A stretch of 64,000 bases of DNA, taken from positions 124,001 to 188,000 of the forward strand of contig NZ_KI519420.1 in assembly GCF_000482465.1 (NCBI RefSeq), in the 5' to 3' direction. Positions 20,084 through 29,180 of the stretch are shown one piece after another. Under the pieces are notes generated by a model that saw only the letters and a program-made list of their open reading frames with translations, was not told where the DNA came from and did no database searches. Numbering within the stretch: position 1 is the stretch's first letter; each line of letters opens with the position of its first letter. Made by a program: the position numbers and the translations under genes. Source of the stretch: Runella limosa DSM 17973. GTDB taxonomy: Bacteria > Bacteroidota > Bacteroidia > Cytophagales > Spirosomataceae.

Positions 20084-22657
20084 ATGCCTAACGTTTATCA
20101 AGACGCTGTTGTAACGAAATATAACATTTTCAACAGCCTGTTTCTGAGCTTACCGTTTCAGGACATCTACCGTACGGGTACGCTTCTTCCGTTGCTTGTT
20201 CAGGCGAGTGAGGAAGGGTTTAATGCGGGCAAAAGCCCTTTGCAAATCATCGAGTCGTTTTTTGAGGAATACACCGAAAATGCGACCGAAGATGAACGTC
20301 GCGACTTGCTATTTAACTTAATCAAGTTCATCGAACGCCAGGTTGTATTGTTTGATTCCGTAGAAGATGCGGGTTTTGACCACACACATGACAGCAATGG
20401 GCAAGGGTCGATTACGCAACTGCTCAATCGGGTCGATAGCGACGATTTGCGCCAAAAACTCCTTCGTAAGTTGGAAGATTTTTGCGTACGTATCGTGTTG
20501 ACAGCGCACCCTACGCAATTTTACCCAGGCAAAGTACTCGGTATCATTACCGATTTGGAGGAATCCATCAAAGACAATGACTTTGTGGAGGTAAACCATC
20601 TTCTGTTGCAGTTGGGAAAAACGGGCTTTATCAACAAAAACAAGCCTACGCCGCTGGATGAAGCCATGACGTTGTGCTGGTTTTTGGAGAACGTATTTTA
20701 TAAAGCCATCCCGATGCTTGTCCAGCGCCTGCTCAATGGACTTGAAGTACCGATGCACGAATGGACACATACGGGTTTGTTCCGCTTGGGCTTTTGGCCT
20801 GGAGGCGACCGCGACGGAAACCCGTTTGTTACTTCAGACGTGACATTGGAAGTGGCTGACCGCTTGCGCCAGATATTGCTCAAGTGCTATTGGCGTGATA
20901 TTAAGTACCTCAAACGCCGATTGACGTTTAATGGCGTAGAGGAGTTTATCTCAACGGCAGAGCGTAAGACCAATAACGCGATTTATTATCCTGATCAAGA
21001 GCACTATACCAAAGCCGAAGAATTATTGGCGGACTTGAGCCAAGCGCGGGAAGTATTGGTACGCGACCATGATTCTCTCTTTGTGGAGTTGTTGGATGAA
21101 ACAGTGTTGAAAATCAAGCTGTTTGGCTTCTTCTTTGCTAGTTTGGATATTCGTCAAGTAAGCCCTAAACACTCATTGGCTTGGCAGGAGATTCTTACAA
21201 AAATTGAAAAACAAGTTCCTGTTTTCTCTTTTGCTGATTATGAAAGTTGGGATGAAAAACGAAAAATAGATTTCTTGTTGTCGTTACAGGTAGAATTGGC
21301 AGAAAGCGATTTCAAAGACCCAATTACGCAAGATATTTACGGCTCGATGTTGGCCATTCGTGAAATTCAGAAACGAAATGGAATAGAAGGGGCGCATCGC
21401 TACGTCATCAGCAACTGTGCGAGTGCGCTTAACGTGGTGGAAGTATTAGCATTGTTTAAAAATGTGTGGAAAACCGACGATTTGCACGTTGATATTGTCC
21501 CGCTTTTTGAAACGGTAGATGACCTTGCGAATGCTTCGGAGGTAATGAAAATGTTGTACGAAAATCCTTATTACCGTGCGCATTTGGCCAAAAGAGGCAA
21601 TCAACAAACCATCATGGTGGGTTTCTCGGATGGTACGAAAGACGGAGGATATTTGCGGGCGAACTGGTCAATTTTCTCGGCCAAAGAACAACTCACAAAG
21701 ATTTCGCGCGAGTACGACGTCAAAGTGACCTTCTTCGACGGTCGGGGAGGGCCTCCAGGTCGTGGGGGTGGCAACAACCACGCGTTTTATGCGTCGTTGG
21801 GGAAAGACATTGAAGACAAAGAGATTCAATTGACGGTTCAGGGACAAACCATTAGCTCAAACTACGGGACTGTACCAACGGCCATTTATAACCTAGAAAG
21901 ATTGTTCACGGCAGGATTGGAAAACAACCTGTTTATGTCTAAAAACACCAAAGACCAACTTTCTGAAGCCGATAAGGCGCTGATGGAAGAGTTGGCTGAT
22001 GCGGCGTATCATGCGTATTTGGGACTCAAAAATCACCCGACGTTTGTGCCGTATTTGGAGAAAATTACGCCTTTGCGTTTTTACGGGCAAACCAAAATTG
22101 GTAGCCGCCCCGACAAACGCGGTAGCGGTGGAGGGCTCAAGTTTGAAGACCTTCGCGCCATTCCGTTTGTAGGTTCTTGGGCCCAAATGAAACAAAATGT
22201 GCCAGGATTTTACGGGTTTGGATCAGGTTTGGAAACGTTGAAAAACGAAGGAAAAATGGACGCCTTGAAGAAACTCTACAAGCGTTCATTATTTGTACGG
22301 ACGTTGGTCGAAAACTCGATGCAATCGCTGATGAAGGCGTACTATCCAGCGACCAAATACCTCCAAGACAATCCAGAGTTTGCCACGATTTGGAACATGA
22401 TGTTTGAAGAATACGAGCGTAGTATAGCATTGATGTTGGAGTTTTCGGGTGAAAAAGACTTGTTAAACCAAAACCCCGTTACCAAAGAATCCATCAAGAT
22501 TCGGGAGCGAATTGTCTTACCGTTGATGACGATTCAGCAATACGCGCTTCAAAAACTACAAAGTGGCGAACTCTCCGCTGCCGACGTGGACGTATATAAC
22601 AAACTTGTCATTCGGGCGATGTTTGGAATCATCAACGCCGCGCGTAACTCTGCGTAG
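20084..22657 (+). CDS. ppc: Phosphoenolpyruvate carboxylase
   Basis: Cytosolic PEP + bicarbonate to oxaloacetate enzyme (anaplerosis). 857 residues, normal for bacterial Ppc. Catalytic blocks visible: VLTAHPTQFYPGK with active-site His about 141 (TAHPTQ in place of the common TAHPTE), GGDRDGNPFVT (about 241), VMVGFSDGTKDGGYL and the phosphate loop FFDGRGGPPGRGGG (about 552, usually GRGGSIGRGG). It ends INAARNSA rather than the usual RNTG. These substitutions mark a divergent Bacteroidota subtype but leave the key His, Arg and Gly residues in place. Divergent from the HhH barrel gene, with a 215-bp AT-rich gap holding no clear promoter match. Confidence 0.95.
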   Translation: MPNVYQDAVVTKYNIFNSLFLSLPFQDIYRTGTLLPLLVQASEEGFNAGKSPLQIIESFFEEYTENATEDERRDLLFNLIKFIERQVVLFDSVEDAGFDHTHDSNGQGSITQLLNRVDSDDLRQKLLRKLEDFCVRIVLTAHPTQFYPGKVLGIITDLEESIKDNDFVEVNHLLLQLGKTGFINKNKPTPLDEAMTLCWFLENVFYKAIPMLVQRLLNGLEVPMHEWTHTGLFRLGFWPGGDRDGNPFVTSDVTLEVADRLRQILLKCYWRDIKYLKRRLTFNGVEEFISTAERKTNNAIYYPDQEHYTKAEELLADLSQAREVLVRDHDSLFVELLDETVLKIKLFGFFFASLDIRQVSPKHSLAWQEILTKIEKQVPVFSFADYESWDEKRKIDFLLSLQVELAESDFKDPITQDIYGSMLAIREIQKRNGIEGAHRYVISNCASALNVVEVLALFKNVWKTDDLHVDIVPLFETVDDLANASEVMKMLYENPYYRAHLAKRGNQQTIMVGFSDGTKDGGYLRANWSIFSAKEQLTKISREYDVKVTFFDGRGGPPGRGGGNNHAFYASLGKDIEDKEIQLTVQGQTISSNYGTVPTAIYNLERLFTAGLENNLFMSKNTKDQLSEADKALMEELADAAYHAYLGLKNHPTFVPYLEKITPLRFYGQTKIGSRPDKRGSGGGLKFEDLRAIPFVGSWAQMKQNVPGFYGFGSGLETLKNEGKMDALKKLYKRSLFVRTLVENSMQSLMKAYYPATKYLQDNPEFATIWNMMFEEYERSIALMLEFSGEKDLLNQNPVTKESIKIRERIVLPLMTIQQYALQKLQSGELSAADVDVYNKLVIRAMFGIINAARNSA

Positions 22658-22672
22658 CTTCTTTTCTTTTAC

Positions 22673-22705
22673 CTTCCCGAAAGTTTCAAACTTTCGGGAA
22701 GGGTA
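22673..22705. terminator. CCCGAAAGTT-type hairpin terminator/repeat
   Basis: CTTCCCGAAAGTTT (22673-22686), C, AAACTTTCGGGAAG (22688-22701): perfect 14-bp arms between convergent ppc and GH43 genes. The core CCCGAAAGTT recurs in the hairpin at 56806-56839. Confidence 0.75.
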
Positions 22706-22716
22706 ATAATGTTTTA

Positions 22717-24504
22717 TTATTCCACCTTCATCACCGAAGTGCGTAGCCCAATGCCATTTTCGTTGAAAGGCTCAATCGACAGGTAATAGGTTGTGTTTTT
22801 ATCGAGGGCTTTTAGGTAGTACTCGTTTTTGTTATAGACCATAATGCTGCTATACAACTTGTCGGGGGCGATACCGTAATGGATATTGTAGCCCTGCGCG
22901 CCGCTTTCGGGGTACCATTTGAGCCAAGCGTTTCGTTTGTCGTCTTCTTGGCGAAGTACCACAAAGCCTTTAACTGCATTAGGCACTTTCCCCTTTCCTT
23001 TTCCAAATACCCGAAGCCCACTAATGGCAAATTTGCCCGTAGCCATGTGAATGTTTTCCAATTTGACAAAACGAGTTTCGACAGGTTTGCTCAACTCAAT
23101 GTAATCGTGAGGGACGTCGGTCTTGTTCTTGCTTTTATCGACCAACAATTGCCATTTTTTACCATCTAGCGAATGCCAGAGGCGGTATTGATGGTAAATA
23201 TTAGTGAATTTGCCCAAATACATCGAGTCCACGTCTTGGTCGGCGTAGTTGATTTGAATGGCATTTACGGTCGATACCTCGCCTAAGTCACTTTGCAACC
23301 ATTCGCCCGTTTTGGCCGACGCCGCACTCCAGTAGGTTTTGATGTCCTCGTCCACGGCGAAGTTGGGCGTAAAACCACTCAACGACGACGAAACCTGCAC
23401 GGGTTTGTTGTAATTTAATAACATCCAGCCCGTAAAACGACTTTTGAGGTGGTCGGCTTTGCCCGTGGGTAATGTGTGGGGATAGTCGCCAAATGTAGTG
23501 TTGGAATACATAATGCCGTCGTTGTCAAAACCCGTGGGAAAGAGCACCAAACGACGCTCAAAGTTATTTTTGACGACGACGACCCCCGTGGTAATGTGCC
23601 ACCAATTGTTAAAATTATCTTTAAAACTACCTCCGTGCCCCGCCCCGCGCACAAATCCGCCAGGTTTATAACAAAACGGGTTGTGTTTTTGGTAGGTAAA
23701 TGGACCCAGCGGTTTGTCTGAAACGTAAACCCCATCGGCGTATCCATTAAACTCAGTTCCAGGGGCACCGTATTGGAAATAGTATTTCCCGTTGTGTTTG
23801 TCCACCCAAGCACCTTCGATAAACGGTTTTAGGAAAATATTATCGTTATAATCCCCAAAACGTTCCCAGCCGTGTTGGTCGTCGTGGAGGCGGACGAGCT
23901 CTTTGCGTTCACCGATGGGTTGAAAGGTTTTGGGATTTATTTCCCAACCGTATAAAGGGTAGAAATTACTTGAGCCGTAGTATAAGTATAGCCGTTTATC
24001 ATCGTCGTACAGAAAGGCAGGATCCCAAGCGGCACCTTCAAAAGCGGGAACGGCTATTTTCCAGTCATCGACGGTTGGATTGGTACTTTTCCAAATCGCA
24101 AACTCTTTGGTATGCGTTGAGCCAATAACGTAGAGGGTATCGTCCATAGCCCAAACAGCAGGTGCGCAAAGTTCGTCATAGACTTTGTTGTGCGGAAGTA
24201 AAAACTTACGACTTACAAAATTCCACTTTGATAAATCTTTACTCCACCAATAGCCCCATTGGTTGGTAGAAAAAAGAAAATAGGTGCCTTTGAAATTGAC
24301 AATGACGGGGTCGGCGGTGGCGCGATGCCGTCCTGCTTCCGAAAAATTAGGGATAGGCGTAAAGCCATAGTCAAGATTAATCGGATTGCAGTACGTTCGC
24401 ATTTGGGCAAAAGTTGGGCCAAATGCAAAAATAAACACGAGGCAAAAGGCCAGAGCCTTAGCCGTATGCGTAGTAAACGCACGACTTTTTGGTAGTATTT
24501 TCAT
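22717..24504 (-). CDS. GH43-type glycoside hydrolase with F5/8C and FN3-like domains
   Basis: 595 residues, secreted (signal peptide ending PTFAQ, about 34). The five-bladed GH43-like catalytic domain spans about 60-360: the three expected acids are visible in TADPVIV (general base Asp), AAWDPAFL (Asp) and FIEGAWV (general acid Glu). A discoidin/F5-8 type C carbohydrate-binding domain follows (about 375-500, LQSDLGEVSTVNAIQI) and a C-terminal fibronectin III-like domain (510-590). GH43 enzymes act on arabinan, xylan or related side chains; the exact substrate is not readable. It starts 24 nt after the pyrB stop, so it may share the pyrB transcript. Confidence 0.88.
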   Translation of the reverse strand: MKILPKSRAFTTHTAKALAFCLVFIFAFGPTFAQMRTYCNPINLDYGFTPIPNFSEAGRHRATADPVIVNFKGTYFLFSTNQWGYWWSKDLSKWNFVSRKFLLPHNKVYDELCAPAVWAMDDTLYVIGSTHTKEFAIWKSTNPTVDDWKIAVPAFEGAAWDPAFLYDDDKRLYLYYGSSNFYPLYGWEINPKTFQPIGERKELVRLHDDQHGWERFGDYNDNIFLKPFIEGAWVDKHNGKYYFQYGAPGTEFNGYADGVYVSDKPLGPFTYQKHNPFCYKPGGFVRGAGHGGSFKDNFNNWWHITTGVVVVKNNFERRLVLFPTGFDNDGIMYSNTTFGDYPHTLPTGKADHLKSRFTGWMLLNYNKPVQVSSSLSGFTPNFAVDEDIKTYWSAASAKTGEWLQSDLGEVSTVNAIQINYADQDVDSMYLGKFTNIYHQYRLWHSLDGKKWQLLVDKSKNKTDVPHDYIELSKPVETRFVKLENIHMATGKFAISGLRVFGKGKGKVPNAVKGFVVLRQEDDKRNAWLKWYPESGAQGYNIHYGIAPDKLYSSIMVYNKNEYYLKALDKNTTYYLSIEPFNENGIGLRTSVMKVE

Positions 24505-24528
24505 GATAGGTTATCTATTAGCTCCCAA

Positions 24529-25449
24529 CTACTGTTGAGCCAATAGATAAAGCACTGCCATGCGCACAGCTACTCCGTTTTCTACTTGGTTTAGGATGAT
24601 ACTTTGGCGCGAGTCGGCTGCATCCGACGTAAGTTCAACCCCACGGTTGATAGGCCCAGGGTGCATCAAAACAATATCGCGGTCGAGTTCATCCAACATT
24701 TGGCGGTTAATACCAAAGTACAACGAATACTCACGGAGACTGGGGAAATATTTTACTTGAAGGCGTTCCAACTGAATACGCAGCACGTTGGCGACATCGC
24801 ACCATTGGAGCGTTTCTTTTACGTTGTGGCTTACTTGTACGCCCAACGAAGAGATGTATTTTGGGATAAGCGTAGTGGGGCCACATACGCGAACCTCTGC
24901 TCCTAGTTTTTTGAGGCAAAAAATGTTAGAAAGGGCTACCCGAGAGTGCAAAATATCACCAATGATAGCAATCTTTTTTCCTGCTAAATCTCCAATTTGT
25001 TCGCGAATCGAAAACGCATCTAACAATGCTTGCGTAGGGTGCTCGTGGGTACCATCACCCGCATTGACGACATTGGCAGGAATGCGCTCAGACAAGAAAT
25101 GCGGAGCGCCTGGGCTACTGTGCCGCATCACAATCATATCGACTTTCATGGCCAAAATGTTGTTGACGGTATCGAGCAAGGTTTCTCCTTTTTTGACTGA
25201 ACTTCCCGAAGCAGAAAAATTAACAACGTCGGCAGAAAGTCGTTTTTCGGCCAATTCAAACGATAAACGAGTGCGGGTAGAGTTTTCAAAAAAAACGTTG
25301 GCAATCGTCACATCGCGCAAAGAAGGGACTTTTTTAATGGGGCGATTGATGACGTCTTTGAACTGAGTAGCCGTATCTAAAATCGTGTAAATATCTGATT
25401 CGGTGAGGTTTTTGATGCCGAGTAGGTGCCTTACGGAAAGTTGTGACAT
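24529..25449 (-). CDS. pyrB: Aspartate carbamoyltransferase catalytic chain
   Basis: Second step of pyrimidine synthesis: carbamoyl phosphate + aspartate to carbamoyl-aspartate. 306 residues from ATG 25449 (MSQLSVRHLLG), the usual length; the longer reading to 25518 runs through the promoter. Carbamoyl-phosphate and aspartate sites are intact: FENSTRTRLSFE, the HPTQALLDAF block, and MHPGPINRG near the C-terminus. No pyrI regulatory chain is adjacent. A strong Bacteroidota promoter lies just upstream. Confidence 0.96.
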   Translation of the reverse strand: MSQLSVRHLLGIKNLTESDIYTILDTATQFKDVINRPIKKVPSLRDVTIANVFFENSTRTRLSFELAEKRLSADVVNFSASGSSVKKGETLLDTVNNILAMKVDMIVMRHSSPGAPHFLSERIPANVVNAGDGTHEHPTQALLDAFSIREQIGDLAGKKIAIIGDILHSRVALSNIFCLKKLGAEVRVCGPTTLIPKYISSLGVQVSHNVKETLQWCDVANVLRIQLERLQVKYFPSLREYSLYFGINRQMLDELDRDIVLMHPGPINRGVELTSDAADSRQSIILNQVENGVAVRMAVLYLLAQQ

Positions 25450-25474
25450 GGTCAGGAGCACAAAAAAAGTTTTG

Positions 25475-25505
25475 CAAAGGTACAAATCCCTGCACGTTTG
25501 CGAAA
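25475..25505 (-). promoter_or_regulatory. Putative pyrB promoter
   Basis: Minus strand TTTC (25505-25502), exactly 19 nt, TACCTTTG (25482-25475). The -7 box is a perfect TAnnTTTG; the -33 box has one mismatch. The predicted transcript start (about 25468) rules out the N-terminal extension. Confidence 0.6.
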
Positions 25506-25536
25506 TATTCTGCCTCAAAAACCTTGAAAAGTATGC

Positions 25537-26400
25537 TTATAGAATCTCGTCGAGGTTGGCTTTGATGGTCTCGTAAATGGTATCCGTAGGGAGGTCATTG
25601 GCGTCGGTTCCGAAGGGATCCTCAATTTCTTCGGCCAATACTTCGATGCTGGCAAAGATGTAGAAAACGATGGCCACAATGGGAGCTGCCCAATATTTAA
25701 ACTCTACTACAAAGCCAATGGGCATCGTAAATACGTACAAAAAAATGACTTTTTTCAAAAACAAACTGTAGGCAAACGGAATCGGTGTGCGCTTGATACG
25801 CTCACAGCCGCCGATGTTGTCGGTGAAAGAGCGGAGTTCTTCATTGATGAGGAATAGCTGGTCGCCCGTAAGTAGTTTGTGTTGATAAAGGGTATTGACT
25901 TCGTCATAAATCGCCCCCATGATTTGGTTGGGAACGTGCTTTTTTTTGCTGTAAAACTGGCTGTCGTATTCGCCTATATTTTCTAAGTGTTTGACATGCA
26001 CCCCCGAACGTAAGTGTTCTTTAGCCGCAAGCACATAATTGGTGATGAGTACTTTAAACGTCTTCCGGATTTCAGGATGATGGGGTAAAAATGTATTGAG
26101 TTTAAGCGCCAAGTTGCGCGAATTATTCACAAAACTTCCCCAAAACCGACGGCCTTCCCACCAGCGATCATAGGCGGTGTTGGTACGAAAAACCAGCAAC
26201 ATTGAAAGCACAAAACCTACCAACGAGTGAACGACCGTAGTGTTTTTGAAAGAGGCGTGGAAAATATCATTTTCGATGTAAGCGACCACCACTGTGTAAG
26301 CCGCAACGCCCAGAATTCCAGGCAATAAAGAGCGAAAAGTATCACTTTTGTGGAAAGCAAAAATAAGTTTCCACCAATCTTTAGGGTTGTAACTAATCAT
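25537..26400 (-). CDS. Bestrophin-family ion channel protein
   Basis: 287 residues from ATG 26400 (MISYNPKDWWKLIF, the typical start of bacterial bestrophins). The longer reading to 26484 translates the repeat region upstream and is rejected. Family features: W-K-L-I-F-A-F-H-K-S near the start, two N-terminal hydrophobic helices, FRTNTAYDRWWEGRRFWG (the conserved RTNxAYDRWWE block), and the EVLAEEIEDPFGTDANDLP acidic segment near the C-terminus that forms the Ca2+-clasp region in animals. Bestrophin homologues in bacteria form pentameric channels; ion selectivity is not readable. Confidence 0.92.
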   Translation of the reverse strand: MISYNPKDWWKLIFAFHKSDTFRSLLPGILGVAAYTVVVAYIENDIFHASFKNTTVVHSLVGFVLSMLLVFRTNTAYDRWWEGRRFWGSFVNNSRNLALKLNTFLPHHPEIRKTFKVLITNYVLAAKEHLRSGVHVKHLENIGEYDSQFYSKKKHVPNQIMGAIYDEVNTLYQHKLLTGDQLFLINEELRSFTDNIGGCERIKRTPIPFAYSLFLKKVIFLYVFTMPIGFVVEFKYWAAPIVAIVFYIFASIEVLAEEIEDPFGTDANDLPTDTIYETIKANLDEIL

Positions 26401-26410
26401 AGGAAATGTT

Positions 26411-26493
26411 GAGGGTAGAGTGCAGAATGTCGAATGCAGAGTGCAGAATGTCGAATAAAATGCCTTCCATTCGACACTCTGCACTCTACCCTC
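26411..26493. repeat. Direct plus inverted repeat with two exclusive stems
   Basis: Two perfect 19-bp direct copies of AGAGTGCAGAATGTCGAAT (26417-26435 and 26438-26456) are followed by one inverted copy (26469-26493). The outer 25-nt arm 26411-26435 pairs with 26469-26493 with one mismatch; the second direct copy could pair instead, with a 12-nt loop. It lies between DUF3467 and bestrophin genes. Confidence 0.8.
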
Positions 26494-26504
26494 GAAACTT
26501 TTAG

Positions 26505-26828
26505 TTAGGCTTCGCCCATAGGGCCGCCAAAATTCATAAAGGGAAATTCTTCGTCGGCAGATTGGCGAATGTCGCCGTGGGCATCTTCAAACTTACGAAT
26601 ATTGTCTTTTAAAGCGGCCAACAAGCGCTTTGCGTGCTCGGGGGTAAGAATAACTCTTGCTTTCACCTTCGCTTTGGGAACGTTAGGCATGAGACGAATG
26701 AAATCCAAGATAAATTCGCTGTTAGAATGGGCAATCATGGCCAAATTAGAATAAACGCCTTCGGCCATTTCTTCTGAGATTTCGACGTTGATTTGTTGTT
26801 CGATTTCGATGTGTTTATCTTCTTGCAT
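26505..26828 (-). CDS. DUF3467 protein
   Basis: 107 residues of the DUF3467 family: residues 10-90 (INVEISEEMAEGVYSNLAMI, then EFILDFIRLMPNVPKAKVKARVILTPEHAKRLLAAL) match the conserved core. Soluble, no signal peptide, no catalytic motif known. The family is widespread in Bacteroidota and of unknown function. The C-terminus is a short Gly/Pro tail. A TATTTTTG box at 26849-26856 (minus strand) is a possible -7 element. Confidence 0.85.
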   Translation of the reverse strand: MQEDKHIEIEQQINVEISEEMAEGVYSNLAMIAHSNSEFILDFIRLMPNVPKAKVKARVILTPEHAKRLLAALKDNIRKFEDAHGDIRQSADEEFPFMNFGGPMGEA

Positions 26829-26862
26829 GGTAAGTAAAGCTTTTATAACAAAAATAATAGAA

Positions 26863-26887
26863 AAAGCACCCTCTTGACGAAAGTGCT
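26863..26887 (-). terminator. Weak terminator after asnS
   Basis: AGCAC / GTGCT arms around a 12-nt loop; on the minus strand the stem runs into TTTTTC. Stem is short, so confidence is limited. Confidence 0.45.
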
Positions 26888-26917
26888 ATAGATAATTAGT
26901 TATTGGTTAGAAAAGGC

Positions 26918-28369
26918 TTAAAATTCAGCCGATTTTGGTGCGCGTGGGAATGGAATTACGTCACGGATGTTACCCATGCCCGTTACGAACAAAATTAAAC
27001 GTTCAAAGCCGAGTCCAAAACCTGCGTGTGGTGCGGTTCCAAATTTGCGGGTTTCGAGGTACCACCAAATAGCTTCGGGCTCGATACCTACTTCGTGCAT
27101 CCGCGCTACCAATTTATCGTGGTTTTCTTCCCGCTGAGAACCTCCAATGATTTCGCCAATGCCTGGGAACAATACGTCCATCGCGCGTACTGTTGGCCCT
27201 GGTTCGGCAGGATTTGGTTCGTTTTGTTTCATGTAAAACGCCTTGATAGCCCGTGGGTAGTTAATCAAAATCACAGGTTTTTTAAAGTGCTTTTCTACCA
27301 AGAAACGCTCGTGCTCCGATTGAAGGTCGATACCCCAAGCCACATCGTATTGAAACTTCTTCTCTTTGTGAGGTTTTGATTTCAACAAAATATCGATGGC
27401 TTCGGTGTAAGTAACGCGCTCAAAGTTATTGTCAACCACAAAACGTAGTTTCTCCAACAACGGCATCGAACGCTCGTTTTGAGGCTTTTGTTTTTCTTCT
27501 TCTTCGAGGCGTTTTTGGAGGAAGTTGAGGTCGTCGGCGCAGTTTTCCAACGCATAACGAATCACGTATTTTACAAAATCCTCGGCGAGGTTCATGTTGT
27601 CTTCCAACTCATAAAAGGCCATTTCAGGCTCAATCATCCAAAACTCGGCCAAGTGGCGAGTTGTGTTTGAGTTTTCAGCACGGAATGTTGGGCCAAAAGT
27701 ATAAATCTTCGACAAGGCCATAGCGCCAAGCTCGCCTTCCAATTGTCCCGATACGGTCAGGTTGGTTTCGCGTCCAAAGAAATCTTCTTTGTAGTCGATT
27801 TTACCTTCTTCCGTGCGAGGAAGTTTGTCTAGGTCTAACGTCGTTACGCGGAACATTTCTCCCGCTCCTTCGGCATCAGAAGCCGTAATGATAGGAGTAT
27901 GGAGGTAAAAGAAACCGTTGTCGTTATAATATTTGTGAACGGCAAACGCCAACGCATGGCGAAGACGCAAAATAGCGCTAAACGTGTTGGTACGTGGGCG
28001 CAAGTGAGCGATTTCGCGCAAAAACTCCAACGAGTGCTTCTTCGGCTGAAGCGGGTATTCGTCAGGGTCTGCGGTGCCATACACGTGTACATCCGTAAGT
28101 TTTACCTCAACGGCTTGTCCCGAACCTTGCGACGCAACGAGCTCACCCGTCACTTTGAGGCAAGAGCCTGTGGTGATAAGCTTGAGGGTATCTTCGGCGA
28201 TTTGACCAGGTTCTGCTACTGCCTGTATATTATGGATGGTCGAACCATCATTGATAGCGATAAAAATGGCGTTTTTACTTTCCCGCTTGGTGCGTACCCA
28301 ACCCTTGACTACCACTTCGCTGCCTACACTGGCCTCGGAAAGAATCTGTTTAATCTGTATCGGACCCAC
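26918..28369 (-). CDS. asnS: Asparaginyl-tRNA synthetase
   Basis: Class IIb aminoacyl-tRNA synthetase, 483 residues. N-terminal OB-fold anticodon-binding domain (about 15-105; [23 protein letters not shown]), then the catalytic core with motif 2 ([21 protein letters not shown]) and motif 3 ([27 protein letters not shown]). The [13 protein letters not shown] wording and the C-terminal IPFPR motif are those of AsnRS rather than AspRS. The start is GTG at 28369; no in-frame ATG lies between it and the predicted transcript start. Confidence 0.96.
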   Translation of the reverse strand: MGPIQIKQILSEASVGSEVVVKGWVRTKRESKNAIFIAINDGSTIHNIQAVAEPGQIAEDTLKLITTGSCLKVTGELVASQGSGQAVEVKLTDVHVYGTADPDEYPLQPKKHSLEFLREIAHLRPRTNTFSAILRLRHALAFAVHKYYNDNGFFYLHTPIITASDAEGAGEMFRVTTLDLDKLPRTEEGKIDYKEDFFGRETNLTVSGQLEGELGAMALSKIYTFGPTFRAENSNTTRHLAEFWMIEPEMAFYELEDNMNLAEDFVKYVIRYALENCADDLNFLQKRLEEEEKQKPQNERSMPLLEKLRFVVDNNFERVTYTEAIDILLKSKPHKEKKFQYDVAWGIDLQSEHERFLVEKHFKKPVILINYPRAIKAFYMKQNEPNPAEPGPTVRAMDVLFPGIGEIIGGSQREENHDKLVARMHEVGIEPEAIWWYLETRKFGTAPHAGFGLGFERLILFVTGMGNIRDVIPFPRAPKSAEF

Positions 28370-28422
28370 TTTTTGTAATTGGTAAATTGTGAATGTTATA
28401 AACTATAACCACGAAAGGGCTA

Positions 28423-28453
28423 CAAAATTAGGGTTTTAAAGCGTCAGGACAAA
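28423..28453 (-). promoter_or_regulatory. asnS promoter
   Basis: Minus strand TTTG (28453-28450), exactly 19 nt, TAATTTTG (28430-28423): a perfect match to the Bacteroidota primary-sigma consensus, 54 nt upstream of the GTG start. Confidence 0.75.
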
Positions 28454-28477
28454 GAATGAAGGGATTTGAAATCAGGT

Positions 28478-28509
28478 TTTGATTTTTCAGAAATCTTCTT
28501 TTACTTTTG
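28478..28509 (+). promoter_or_regulatory. Promoter of NarL-type regulator gene
   Basis: TTTG (28478-28481), 20 nt, TACTTTTG (28502-28509), 23 nt before the ATG. It is divergent from, and about 50 bp from, the asnS promoter. Confidence 0.65.
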
Positions 28510-28532
28510 AATAGCCCTAATCTCCCGTAAAA

Positions 28533-29180
28533 ATGCCAATTCGTGTTGTTATTACCGACGATCATCAAATCGTACTTGATAGCCTTTCGCTGCTTATTTC
28601 TATCATTCCAAACATGGAGGTGGTAGGTACTTTAAACGATAGCCGAAAAGTACTCGCTTTTTTGGAAACCCACGAAGCCGATGTGTTGGTGACGGATTTA
28701 AGTATGCCGTATCTGACGGGGGTGGACTTAACGTTGCAACTTCGGAGTAAATTTCCCCAACTTAAAATTTTGATGCTAACTGTTTCGGAAGATGCCGATA
28801 CGATTCGGAAAGCATTTCAGGCGGGAATTGCGGGTTATGTCATGAAAAAAGCCAATCGAGCCGAGCTAGAACGTGCTCTGACAACAGTGGCAAGCGGAGA
28901 AAAATACTTTAGCGAAGCGGTGATGAAAGAGCTTCTAAGCCCGTCGGCGCTGACAGCAACCCCTGCCGACGAACTGCCAGGGCAGCCCATTGCTGTTACA
29001 TCGCGTGAATTAGAAATTATTCGACTGGTAGCTCAAGAACTTTCGACGTCCGAAATCGCCGAACGGCTTTTTATCAGTGTCGGAACGGTCGAAACGCACC
29101 GTCATAACATTCTTCGTAAATTAGGCGTGAAGAACTCCATCGGGATTATCAAGTATGCCGTGAAGCATAAATTGGTTTAG
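28533..29180 (+). CDS. NarL/LuxR-family response regulator
   Basis: 215 residues: receiver domain (1-120) with D9/D10, phospho-acceptor D55 (VLVTDLSMP), the Thr/Ser of MLTVSEDAD and the conserved Lys (YVMKKANRAE); LuxR-type HTH at about 150-212 (VTSRELEIIRLVAQELSTSEIAERLFISVGTVETHRHNILRKLGV). It converges with the first TPR histidine kinase, overlapping it by 4 nt, and is the likely partner of both HisKA_3 kinases that follow. LuxR-type regulators usually bind inverted repeats, which makes it a candidate for the operator at 33.3 and 36.6 kb. Confidence 0.93.
   Translation: MPIRVVITDDHQIVLDSLSLLISIIPNMEVVGTLNDSRKVLAFLETHEADVLVTDLSMPYLTGVDLTLQLRSKFPQLKILMLTVSEDADTIRKAFQAGIAGYVMKKANRAELERALTTVASGEKYFSEAVMKELLSPSALTATPADELPGQPIAVTSRELEIIRLVAQELSTSEIAERLFISVGTVETHRHNILRKLGVKNSIGIIKYAVKHKLV

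Noticed and set aside
26401-26484. 28-codon N-terminal extension of bestrophin
   Set aside because: It translates the direct/inverted repeat (STFCTLHSTFCTL); orthologous bestrophins begin at the MISYNPKDWW position.
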